Assembly: GCA_036735565.1 (NCBI GenBank)
Contig: DAINOC010000016.1
Coordinates: 1 to 38,376 of the forward strand
Source: Coraliomargarita_B sp036735565
Lineage (GTDB): Bacteria; Verrucomicrobiota; Verrucomicrobiia; Opitutales; Coraliomargaritaceae
Reading direction: 5' to 3'
Length of the DNA: 38,376 nt
Shown here: piece after piece, positions 25,942 to 33,606 of the stretch
How positions within the stretch are numbered: the stretch's first letter is position 1
How the letters are laid out: each line of letters begins with the position of its first letter
Notes under the pieces: model-generated
Seen by the model: the letters and a program-made list of their open reading frames with translations, nothing else
Database searches by the model: none
Told to the model about the DNA's origin: nothing
Program-made: the position numbers and the translations under genes

Positions 25942-27033
25942 ATGTCTGAATCAATACCCCAACATCATCTGCCGCCGGTTCGTAAAAAACGGGGGGCCGT
26001 TTTTATAGTTATCATCGTCAGCATCGCGGGGCATTTGCTGGCGGGAGGTATCCTTGCGGTCATCAAGATCACGGAGGTGTTACAGAGAGAGGCAGAGTTC
26101 GAGGCACCGCCCCTGGAGGCGGTCACTCCACCGCCGCCACCGCCGCCACCACCGCCGACGGCGTCCCGCACGCAGCGGAGCATGCCACGCCCGCAACCGA
26201 TGGCCGCCCAGAACCCTATGAATATGGAAGTGCCGGTCATCGAGATCGACCGGTCGAATATGAACATGCTTTCAGGACGCGGTTTGGGTGGAGGTCTCGG
26301 CAGTATCGGTGGGGGCGTTATGGATTCGATCACGAGTATCAAGTTTTTCGGCATGGAGTCCTCAGGCGGGAATGTCGCGATTCTTTTTGATGCGACTTGG
26401 TCCGGCGCGGGTGTTTTCCCAAAGGCGAGTGAGGAGTTGATCAAGACGATTAGGCAGGTCGATCAAACCGCGGGGGCCCAGCTTGCTGTCATTTACTTCG
26501 GAGGCAGATCCGGGGGGCACGTCACTTTGAAGGACAAGGATGGGGTGAACAAAGACTTCTGGTATCCTAGGGTTATTCAAGACGGCTGGTTGCCCTCGGG
26601 GGACACGGCTCTCAAGAAAATCGTTCGGCAATTAAGCGAGGTTCAAGCAAGCCCCAAAGGACGGAATGTAAGTAGTTTTGAGGATTATCAAAAAAATGAA
26701 AATGCCTTCTTCATCCTTGGAACGAATTACTGGGGGGCTCTCAATGAGGCCTACGGTCTGAAACCTCCGCCCGATACCGTCTACCTGATCGTTGAACCCG
26801 GCATTGCTTTTCCGAATGCCCGATCTGTCGAGAATGCCTACGAGCGCTTTGAAGACTGGGGGCGGCGTCGACCGTCGAACACTAAAGTCATCGTCATTGC
26901 GACGGCAGGAGAGGGTCAACTGGAAAAAGGAGGCAGGCACTACGAAAGCACTGCTATGGCGGTGAATTTGCTCAACGGTGGCAAACTTAGTGAAAAGCAA
27001 ATAAACGAATTGCTGATTCCAGTCGAAAAGTAG
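25942..27033 (+). CDS. TonB-like anchored protein with C-terminal von Willebrand A-like domain
   Basis: A 363-residue paralogue of the preceding gene. The first 129 residues match with no gaps: basic start, helix with histidine, poly-Pro run, SMPRPQP, and the IEIDRSN and SGRGLGGGLGSIGGG blocks. The C-terminal part is unrelated to PA14. It begins GGNVAILFDATWSG, resembling a von Willebrand A strand with a DxTxS variant of the metal site. A second GDTAL motif is in the position of the metal-site threonine, but the third aspartate is replaced (YLIVEPG). Metal binding is therefore doubtful. The final part, KVIVIATAGEG, fits a Rossmann-like strand. A 159-bp gap separates it from the PA14 gene, so it may have its own promoter. 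Confidence 0.8.
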   Translation: MSESIPQHHLPPVRKKRGAVFIVIIVSIAGHLLAGGILAVIKITEVLQREAEFEAPPLEAVTPPPPPPPPPPTASRTQRSMPRPQPMAAQNPMNMEVPVIEIDRSNMNMLSGRGLGGGLGSIGGGVMDSITSIKFFGMESSGGNVAILFDATWSGAGVFPKASEELIKTIRQVDQTAGAQLAVIYFGGRSGGHVTLKDKDGVNKDFWYPRVIQDGWLPSGDTALKKIVRQLSEVQASPKGRNVSSFEDYQKNENAFFILGTNYWGALNEAYGLKPPPDTVYLIVEPGIAFPNARSVENAYERFEDWGRRRPSNTKVIVIATAGEGQLEKGGRHYESTAMAVNLLNGGKLSEKQINELLIPVEK

Positions 27034-27257
27034 TCGATCATGGTGAAGTTTGTTTTCGTATCCAGACGGAGCATGGAAATCAGGCAAGCGCATTCCGACC
27101 TTCTCCTGCCGCTGCTTTGGCCCTGCTGGAAGGATTTAAAGTGCGGCGAAAGGGATGGAGGGCTTTGAGATTGCTTCCTTGGCGCCCCGCTGGAAATTCG
27201 ATAAAATAATCCACTTTGATTTTGCCCTGTCACGGTATTCTTTTACGGTAGGGCCAA

Positions 27258-27629
27258 ATGAATGTGCTCCTCCTCGAAGACGAACCCTCACTTTCTGCTG
27301 TCGCTTGCGAACAAATTGAAAGCCGGGGGCATACTGTTTACCCTGCCTTTGACCTGGAGCAGGCTAAGGCGATCATCGCGGATGAGAGCATCCGGATCGA
27401 TATTCTGATTGCGGATCAGTTGGTGCCTGACGGTAACGGGTCAGACTTTGCGGTTGCCACCAAGGACTTATCCCAAGCCATTAAAGTGGTGGTCGTCTCC
27501 GGTCAGTTAAGTGGAGCGGACCGCAGCAAGCTGGAGGCAAACAGCATTCGGCACTATGACAAGCCGTCGCTCTACTCGGACATTGTCGAGGATATGGTGC
27601 GTGAGTATTTTTCGGAAGCCAAGGCCTGA
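27258..27629 (+). CDS. Single-domain response regulator
   Basis: A 123-residue receiver domain with no output domain. The acidic pocket (LLLEDEP), the phospho-acceptor aspartate in DILIADQLVPDGNG, the switch serine in VVVVSGQ and the conserved lysine in HYDKPS are all present, so it should be phosphorylated. Such proteins act by binding a partner or in a phosphorelay. No kinase is adjacent. The nearest is the hybrid kinase at 4873-5985, too far away to imply pairing. It lies 224 bp after the VWA-like gene; that gap holds no ORF. Confidence 0.9.
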   Translation: MNVLLLEDEPSLSAVACEQIESRGHTVYPAFDLEQAKAIIADESIRIDILIADQLVPDGNGSDFAVATKDLSQAIKVVVVSGQLSGADRSKLEANSIRHYDKPSLYSDIVEDMVREYFSEAKA

Positions 27630-27670
27630 TCAACCGACTTTGTTCGCCACTTTTTGAAGGAGTGAGCCGT

Positions 27671-27689
27671 TTTTCCGGACGCCGGAAAA
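27671..27689. other. Perfect 8-bp hairpin after the response regulator gene
   Basis: TTTTCCGG-ACG-CCGGAAAA lies between the response regulator stop and the start of the next gene. It lacks a following T run. It may be a weak terminator, an operator, or a leader hairpin of the downstream gene. Confidence 0.35.
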
Positions 27690-27705
27690 CACACTGCCAC
27701 CTCTG

Positions 27706-28560
27706 ATGTTTTCTTTAGTTGCCAGCTTTATGCGGTTCACTCGGGCGGCATTTTGTGGTGTCGGGATCTTGCTTTTTGCGGGTTCATTGTGTGCGGCTTA
27801 CACCCCGTTGAAGGGCGCCAACGGTCGAATCGTTGAGTTTCAGATTGAGTCGATTCGGGCCGAGGGTATCCGGGCCATGCCGCGGGGTGGCTACAAGGCG
27901 CTGTTGCTGACTTGGGAGCAATTGGACCAGGACTGGCTGAAAGCTGAGCAGTCCGCAATTTGGTCGAAAAAAGAGCAGATCGAGGCGATGGTATCGGTGG
28001 CGTATGGAGACTTCAAGTTTGGAGATTCGCGCGCCAGGATTTACCAAGTAGTTAACCTGAAAAATGGCTTCAGCCTGCCCAACGAAGCCTTCGCGGAGCG
28101 TGAGGCCGAAGCTCTATGGGTTACGTTTGACCCGCAGGATTTCAGGGAGTTCATCCGCTTCCAATTCGATGTGGAGGACCGATTGGTAGCACTTCAGTTT
28201 CACCGCAGCTTCAGCAGTGAGGAGGCAATCGACGGAGAGCTGGCCCTGGAGTGGCAGCGACTCGTCGCACTGGTGCCGACTTACCAGGTCGACCCGATTC
28301 AGTCGGATCGCCTTCCGAGTTCGAAGGAGTGGCAGTCGCTGATCAGAAAAACCGACTTGGTGAAGGGTTTCTCCCGCGTCACCCACCAGTGGCGGGACGA
28401 TCAGCGGGAGTTTGAACTGGCACTGGCGGCCCGGAAAATTGATATTGGGGTCAAGCAGGCAAAAGAGGGTAAGATTACTTTTTTCGGCAAGGAGATGATC
28501 ATCACCGATAGCGCTGCTCTCAATACGAACTGGGTCGTGCTAACTGCCAAATTGAGGTAG
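27706..28560 (+). CDS. Secreted protein of unknown function, possible SHD1-like N-terminal unit
   Basis: A 284-residue exported protein. The signal peptide core is CGVGILLFAGSLCA before AYTPLKG. An in-frame ATG at 27730 (MRFTRAAFCG) would give a more classical basic start and may be the true one. The first 50 mature residues (GRIVEFQIESIRAEGI, then LLLTWEQLDQDWLK) loosely resemble the SHD1-like units common in secreted proteins of Verrucomicrobia and Planctomycetes. That likeness is weak and needs a profile search. The remainder is helical and charged and is not recognised. It converges on the Cys/His protein gene with 50 bp between stops. Confidence 0.72.
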   Translation: MFSLVASFMRFTRAAFCGVGILLFAGSLCAAYTPLKGANGRIVEFQIESIRAEGIRAMPRGGYKALLLTWEQLDQDWLKAEQSAIWSKKEQIEAMVSVAYGDFKFGDSRARIYQVVNLKNGFSLPNEAFAEREAEALWVTFDPQDFREFIRFQFDVEDRLVALQFHRSFSSEEAIDGELALEWQRLVALVPTYQVDPIQSDRLPSSKEWQSLIRKTDLVKGFSRVTHQWRDDQREFELALAARKIDIGVKQAKEGKITFFGKEMIITDSAALNTNWVVLTAKLR

Positions 28561-28610
28561 CTGCCCATTCCTTTCCATGCGGGCCCCGGGAGACGACTTG
28601 GAATTTCGAG

Positions 28611-29078
28611 CTAAACCAAACTGGCTTCGAGAGTCGGTTTGGACCGTGGCGATTTCGCCTTGAGCTGCAATTCAAGGAGAGAAGCCCAGGTCCGCATATA
28701 TAGAGCGGAGTGCGCACGGTTGCCTTTCTCCAGATAGCGGAAGCCGCCGGGCAGAGCGTCAAGCACTGCGCGGTTGGAAAGGTATTCCAACTGGTGGATG
28801 TCGCCCAATTCAAGACCGAGGCTGAACAGGGCATCCATGATGTCATCGATGGGCCGACCGCTGGCAGGGCAATAGTCGTTGGCAAACTCGGTCCATTCAT
28901 CGATACCGCTGCTGCGGGCGGCCTGATAGATGTCAGTCGATGAGAGCGGCAGCAGGCACTGCGCGAGGTGACCGCAATTGCACCGGGCGACGTGGCCCCA
29001 GCTATAGCTGGCTCCGGACTCGAGATTGGCGGCTGCTTCACGCAGCTTTTCGATTAACAAAAATGTCGGTTTAGCCAT
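28611..29078 (-). CDS. Uncharacterised protein with an N-terminal Cys/His cluster
   Basis: A 155-residue soluble protein that I do not recognise. Residues 27-41 read WGHVARCNCGHLAQC. They bring His29, Cys33, Cys35, His37 and Cys41 close together, with another Cys further on in NDYCPASGRP. This could be a metal site, but the spacing matches no standard zinc finger known to me. The rest is mostly helical (IDDIMDALFSLGLELGDIHQLEYL). There is no signal peptide. It is downstream of two HAD phosphatase genes on the same strand, with a 62-bp gap. Longer open frames over the same bases are shadows. Confidence 0.72.
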   Translation of the reverse strand: MAKPTFLLIEKLREAAANLESGASYSWGHVARCNCGHLAQCLLPLSSTDIYQAARSSGIDEWTEFANDYCPASGRPIDDIMDALFSLGLELGDIHQLEYLSNRAVLDALPGGFRYLEKGNRAHSALYMRTWASLLELQLKAKSPRSKPTLEASLV

Positions 29079-29140
29079 AGCGGGAAGATTGGCTAAAGCT
29101 GTCTTGAATCAATCCCTACAGGCCGATTTTTCCGATTTTC

Positions 29141-29797
29141 TCACGCACTGAGGTCTGGCTCAAAGAGGGGGGGCAGATCGGTGAGGTCGGAAACCGCAAG
29201 GATGGCACCGGCCTCTATCAGTTCGTTAATGCTGTGTGCTCCCGTCGAAACGCCGATGCAATCGAGCCCAGCGTTACGGGCGGACGCGACGTCCGTCGGA
29301 GAATCCCCAATCAGGATGCTGGCTGCGGCATCGACACCCATGGCGTCGAGCACATGCCGAGTCAGTTCCGGTTGGGGCTTTTCCCAAGGGGTATCGGTAT
29401 TGCCGAAACAGAGGGCGATTTTCGAATCAAACCGGCAATGAGCACTCACTGCCCGGGCGGTTGGGCCGTGTTTGTTGGTCAGGATGGCCTGGGGGACGCC
29501 TTTTTTATGAAAAAAATCGATACACTCCAGAGCGCCGGGCAGGACAAGCAGTCCGTCGAACATGCCCCGGGGGAATCGTTCGCGAAAAAGGCGGCAGGCA
29601 TCTTCGAGCTGAGCTTCGCGCACGAACAACTGCATGGTAGCTCTCATCGGGCCTCCCATGCTCCGGCGTATGGTATCGGCATCCGGCTTGGGGTAGCCCA
29701 TGGCCTCGATGACCTCCCCGTAGCAGCGGATGATGGGGATCGTTTGATCGATCAGGGTTCCATCCATATCCCAGAGAACGGCGGTTGGCAGTTGCAT
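29141..29797 (-). CDS. HAD-superfamily hydrolase, phosphoglycolate phosphatase-like
   Basis: A 218-residue HAD phosphatase. Motif I is DMDGTLID with both catalytic aspartates, motif II is LTNKHG, motif III is the lysine in WEKPQPE, and motif IV is LIGDSPTDVASARNAG. A helical cap lies between motifs I and II (subfamily I, Gph/PGMB type). The substrate is uncertain: phosphoglycolate, sugar phosphates or nucleotides are possible. The start is the ATG at 29797; the frame is open further upstream but only into the next gene's end. The neighbouring upstream gene is a paralogue of the same class. Confidence 0.88.
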   Translation of the reverse strand: MQLPTAVLWDMDGTLIDQTIPIIRCYGEVIEAMGYPKPDADTIRRSMGGPMRATMQLFVREAQLEDACRLFRERFPRGMFDGLLVLPGALECIDFFHKKGVPQAILTNKHGPTARAVSAHCRFDSKIALCFGNTDTPWEKPQPELTRHVLDAMGVDAAASILIGDSPTDVASARNAGLDCIGVSTGAHSINELIEAGAILAVSDLTDLPPLFEPDLSA

Positions 29798-29843
29798 GTG
29801 AAGTCGAGGGAGTTTGGGTGGGAGTTGGTTTTTTTGAGGTGCC

Positions 29844-30542
29844 TCAGTTATCGAGGTGAAAGTAGGTCCTGCCAAAGGCAGGCAAATTTTCATAGATCCC
29901 CGCTGCGGCAGTCTCGGACTGCAATTGGGCAAGGTCATGGCTGCCGGTGGCCACGAGATGGCATTCGATACAGGCCGCCTCGGCGGTGGCGAAGTCGTAG
30001 GGAGAATCGCCGACAAGAATGCAATCGTCCGAAGCGCAATTGAGCTTTTCCAGGGCCAGCATGGTGAAGCGGGGGTCGGGCTTTCGATAGGGGTGGTCCG
30101 ACGCGGTTCCGAAGACAGCGTGGAGCAGCGGAGTCAGGCCGAGGTGCTCGAGCGTGCTTTGAGCGTGAGTTTCGATTTTGTTGGTCAGGACGGCGAGAGT
30201 GAGTCCACGGTCTCTCAGTGCCTGGAGAAGCTCGGGCACACCCGGGAGTATGCGGACGTCCTCGTGCATGATCTCGATGAAATGCTGCCGGAAATAGGGC
30301 TCGGCGGCGGTCGCATGGTCCGCACCCCCGCAAAGTTTGGCCAGCGTTATGGGCACCGAGCCACCCACCGTTGCGCGGACATGGGCATAGCTACTCTCCG
30401 GAAGGCCCAGCTTTTGCTGTGCGAAGGCCACTGCGCGGTGGATCGCCGAAAAATGATCGATCAGTGTTCCATCCAAATCGAAGAGGACGGTCGAAATCGA
30501 AGATTGTGCTTTATTCGGAGAGAGGCTTGATGCAGCTTTCAT
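29844..30542 (-). CDS. HAD-superfamily hydrolase, phosphoglycolate phosphatase-like (second copy)
   Basis: A 232-residue HAD phosphatase with motif I FDLDGTLID, motif II LTNKIETH, motif III lysine in YRKPDP and motif IV LVGDSPYDFATAEAA. A helical cap is present. The chosen start at 30542 (MKAASSLSPNKAQ) avoids a 13-residue extension to 30581 that lies in the divergent promoter region. It lies 46 bp upstream of the paralogue. The pair looks like an old tandem duplication with divergent caps and probably different substrates. It is divergent from the MCE operon. Confidence 0.88.
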   Translation of the reverse strand: MKAASSLSPNKAQSSISTVLFDLDGTLIDHFSAIHRAVAFAQQKLGLPESSYAHVRATVGGSVPITLAKLCGGADHATAAEPYFRQHFIEIMHEDVRILPGVPELLQALRDRGLTLAVLTNKIETHAQSTLEHLGLTPLLHAVFGTASDHPYRKPDPRFTMLALEKLNCASDDCILVGDSPYDFATAEAACIECHLVATGSHDLAQLQSETAAAGIYENLPAFGRTYFHLDN

Positions 30543-30614
30543 GGGCGAGTCCTTGCTGGCCAAAAGCAGACCAAATAGCAAGCGAAGGAAGCAGCAGGGC
30601 GACTTTTAAGACAA

Positions 30615-31775
30615 ATGGCATCGATCGTAGATACAGCCAAGTTGGCTTGTGTGGTCCAGCGCAACCGGGATGCTGGGGCTGAGGGTGCTTCGGTTCTCGT
30701 GTTGCAGATCGGTGGCCGCTGGACTTTGACGGGGTCACGCCCATCTGCTGACGGGTTTCTGAACCGCCCGGAATATGCGGGGTGCGAAAGGCTTCGTTTC
30801 GAGTTTGAGGATTTGGAGAGCTGGGATTCCAGCCTTCTCATGTTTCTGAGCGGGTGCCTTCAATGGGCCGATGCCCGGGACCTGGCCACGGACCTCAACG
30901 AGCTTCCGGGCGGGGTTCGCCGCCTGATGGAGCTCTCGGAAGCGGTCCCAAAGGTAGAGGGGAACGAATTGTTCGCGCCCCCCGGCTGGTTGGCGTCGCT
31001 CGGTATCGGCGCAACCGGTATTCTCCAGGGGGTGGAGCGCTATTTTGAGTTTGTCGGCCAGTTGTTGTTGGACGGTGTCGATTTGCTCCGTGGCCGGGCC
31101 AAAGTGCGGCGCGTTGACTTGCTTGAAATCGTTCAACGCACCGGACCTATGGCCTTGCCCATCGTTGCCCTGCTCAGCTTTTTGACGGGTTTGATTATCG
31201 CCTTCATCGGCGTCATCCAGCTCCAGAAATTTGCCGCGGATATTTATGTGGCCGACCTGGTAGGTCTGGCGACAACGCGGGAGCTCGGGGCGGTAATGGC
31301 CGGCGTTATAATGGCGGGCCGCACGGGAGCCGCTTTTGCGGCCCAGATTGGGAGTATGCGGGTTAATGATGAGGTCGATGCGCTGACGACTTTCGGCATC
31401 TCGCCCACGCAGTTCCTGGTGCTTCCCCGGGTTTTGGCTCTGGTTTTAATGATGCCGCTGCTGTGTGCTTTCGCCAATCTGGTTTCCATTTTGGGAGGCA
31501 TGGTGGTGGCGATCAGCATCTCCGACGTTAGCGCGGTGCAGTATTTCAATCAGATCAATGCGGCCGTAGGGTTGGGGGATTTGATGGTCGGTATTTTCAA
31601 GAGTGCGGTTTTCGGGGTGATCATCGCAGTCGCCGGGTGCTACCGGGGGCTTAATTGCGGCAAGGATGCGACCGCGGTGGGACTTGCTGCGACTTCGGCG
31701 GTGGTCACTTCCATTACATGGATTGTCGTGGCGGACGCCGTGTTTGCCGTGCTGTTCCACCTGATAGGTATTTGA
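30615..31775 (+). CDS. mlaE: MlaE-type ABC permease with N-terminal STAS-like region
   Basis: A 386-residue inner-membrane permease of the MlaE family, part of MCE-type phospholipid transport between the inner and outer membranes. The first 115 residues form a soluble STAS-like part (SVLVLQIGGRWTLTG, LRFEFEDLESWDSSLLMFL), equivalent to the separate MlaB subunit of Escherichia coli. The permease domain has several membrane helices and the signature TTRELGAVMAGVIMAGRTG, followed by GSMRVNDEVDALTTFGI. It starts the operon, and its stop overlaps the ATPase start (TGATG). Confidence 0.94.
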   Translation: MASIVDTAKLACVVQRNRDAGAEGASVLVLQIGGRWTLTGSRPSADGFLNRPEYAGCERLRFEFEDLESWDSSLLMFLSGCLQWADARDLATDLNELPGGVRRLMELSEAVPKVEGNELFAPPGWLASLGIGATGILQGVERYFEFVGQLLLDGVDLLRGRAKVRRVDLLEIVQRTGPMALPIVALLSFLTGLIIAFIGVIQLQKFAADIYVADLVGLATTRELGAVMAGVIMAGRTGAAFAAQIGSMRVNDEVDALTTFGISPTQFLVLPRVLALVLMMPLLCAFANLVSILGGMVVAISISDVSAVQYFNQINAAVGLGDLMVGIFKSAVFGVIIAVAGCYRGLNCGKDATAVGLAATSAVVTSITWIVVADAVFAVLFHLIGI

Positions 31776-32527
31776 TGATGGATTCGACCCATAAAATCGA
31801 GGTGCGGGGCCTGGAAATGGCCTACGGGGACTTTGTGGTCATGAGGGATCTCAAATTCTCGGTCCGTCGCGGTGAGGTTAAGGTGATCATGGGTGGCAGT
31901 GGTTGCGGTAAGAGCACACTGCTCAAGCACATGATCGGGTTGGAGCGCAGCGCCCGTGGGGCCATCTACTATGATGGCGAGCGGTTTGAGCCGGAGGCTT
32001 CCGGTGGCGACGCCTTTCGTCGTCGTTTCGGGGTGCTTTTTCAGGGCGGGGCCTTGTGGAGCTCGATGACGGTCTCGGAGAACGTCGCCTTGCCGCTTCA
32101 GGAATACACCCGACTCTCGAAAAAAGAGATTGCGGAGCTGGTTGAATTTAAACTTTCGCTGGTGGGTCTCTCCGGATTTGGCCATCGCTATCCTTCCGAG
32201 TTGAGCGGGGGCATGCGCAAGCGCGCCGGATTGGCCCGGGCCATGGCGCTCGACCCGCAGATTTTGTTTTTCGATGAACCATCGGCGGGGCTGGACCCGC
32301 TGAGTTCGCGGCGGCTTGACGATCTGATTCTGCAGCTCCGTGATGCGCTGGGGGCCACGATCATTGTTGTGACCCACGAGTTGGCCAGCATCTTCGCGAT
32401 AGCGGATAGCGCACTCTTCCTCGATGCGGAGAGCAAGTCCGCGCTGTGTGAGGGCCATCCGAACGATTTGATTGAGGACCCCCTGGTGGACCCGAAAGTC
32501 CGCAAATTTCTTCGGCGGGGTGATTGA
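31775..32527 (+). CDS. mlaF: MlaF-type ABC transporter ATPase
   Basis: About 250 residues. Walker A is GGSGCGKSTLLKHM, the signature is LSGGMRKRAGLARAM, and Walker B is QILFFDEPSAGLDPLSS; the switch histidine is in VVTHELASIF. It powers the MCE lipid transporter with the MlaE-type permease. ATGs at 31775 and 31778 are both possible. The longer open frame upstream overlaps the permease gene and is not used. Confidence 0.96.
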   Translation: MMDSTHKIEVRGLEMAYGDFVVMRDLKFSVRRGEVKVIMGGSGCGKSTLLKHMIGLERSARGAIYYDGERFEPEASGGDAFRRRFGVLFQGGALWSSMTVSENVALPLQEYTRLSKKEIAELVEFKLSLVGLSGFGHRYPSELSGGMRKRAGLARAMALDPQILFFDEPSAGLDPLSSRRLDDLILQLRDALGATIIVVTHELASIFAIADSALFLDAESKSALCEGHPNDLIEDPLVDPKVRKFLRRGD

Positions 32528-32601
32528 ATCGACCCCAAGGATACCGCTGGATGTGAAACTCTTCTCGACGACCCCTTATAATCTGCTTTCCTCACGCCGT
32601 C

Positions 32602-33606
32602 ATGTCGAAACCCAGTCCCAAAATTATTGGCGGATTTGTTACCGGGGGCCTCGTTCTCCTGGTGGGGATGATACTCTTTTTTGCCTCCACCAGTTTGTTT
32701 ACAAAAAGCGTACGGTTCATCCTTTTTTTCGACCAGTCGGTGAACGGGTTGAGTGAAGGCTCGAAGGTGAAGTATCGGGGCGTCCCGGTCGGCTCAGTCA
32801 GCAAGATTATGATCCGGGCTGCGGGGCAGGACCCTCTTTCGACCGCGATTCCGGTGGTTATCGAGATAGATCACGCACGCTTGGTGAACGATTTCGGCCT
32901 GGAGGACGCTGCGCTGAAACCGGAGATGATCCGGCAGGCGGTGAATCGGGGGCTTTTTGCCCAGCTCAGCCTCGAGAGTTTTATCACCGGGCAACTTTTT
33001 GTGGAGTTGACGATCGATCCGCGGCGTAGTCCAGGGCCCCGCTCAAATCTTACGCAGGATAACGGGATGATTGAAATACCGACGCTCAGCTCGTCGTTGG
33101 ATCAGATCACTGCCGACGCTGCCGACATCATTGCTCAATTGAGCGAGGTTGATTTTCCGCGGCTGGAGGACAATGTGAATGCGGTGCTTGAGAACCTCGC
33201 TACGGTGCTGGCTGGAGTCGATTCGGTGGCGATCAGTCGCTCCATCGCGGGGGCGGCCGACAGTTTTTCGGCGTTGATTAACTCGCCCCAAGTGGCGGCA
33301 TCCGTTGAAGCGGCGCACGAGGCCTTAAAGGTGCTGTCGGAGACCTTGCGAACGCTTAATCTGGAAGAAGGTCCGCTGGCGGAGACCGTCGCCTTATGGA
33401 CCCGGGAGTTTAGCCAGGCGCTGGGTGGCCTGAATGCCGTTACCACGCAGATTGGCTCTATGACAGAACCGGAGGGCAGCCTTCGCAGCGAGCTCGAGCA
33501 CACCGTTCGTGAACTCGGGCGAACGGCAAAGTCCATCCGGGTTTTGGCTGACTATCTGGAAACAAACCCCAATGCGATCCTGACGGGTCGTCCGGAAGAA
33601 AAATGA
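32602..33606 (+). CDS. mlaD: MCE-domain (MlaD family) lipid-binding protein
   Basis: A 334-residue protein with an N-terminal membrane anchor (about residues 9-28, GGFVTGGLVLLVGMILFF). An MCE domain follows, starting FILFFDQSVNGLSEGSKVKYRGVPVGSV. The last 150 residues are long helices, probably a coiled coil or tube-lining region (DNVNAVLENLATVLAGVDSV). MCE proteins hexamerise and pass lipids across the periplasm. At 334 residues it is longer than the 183-residue E. coli MlaD and nearer to single-MCE proteins with helical tails. It lies 74 bp after the ATPase gene and overlaps the lipoprotein gene. Confidence 0.93.
   Translation: MSKPSPKIIGGFVTGGLVLLVGMILFFASTSLFTKSVRFILFFDQSVNGLSEGSKVKYRGVPVGSVSKIMIRAAGQDPLSTAIPVVIEIDHARLVNDFGLEDAALKPEMIRQAVNRGLFAQLSLESFITGQLFVELTIDPRRSPGPRSNLTQDNGMIEIPTLSSSLDQITADAADIIAQLSEVDFPRLEDNVNAVLENLATVLAGVDSVAISRSIAGAADSFSALINSPQVAASVEAAHEALKVLSETLRTLNLEEGPLAETVALWTREFSQALGGLNAVTTQIGSMTEPEGSLRSELEHTVRELGRTAKSIRVLADYLETNPNAILTGRPEEK

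Noticed and set aside
31640..32458. A 272-residue minus-strand frame opposite the MlaF-type ATPase
   Set aside because: It is antisense to a complete ABC ATPase with all motifs, so it is a shadow.
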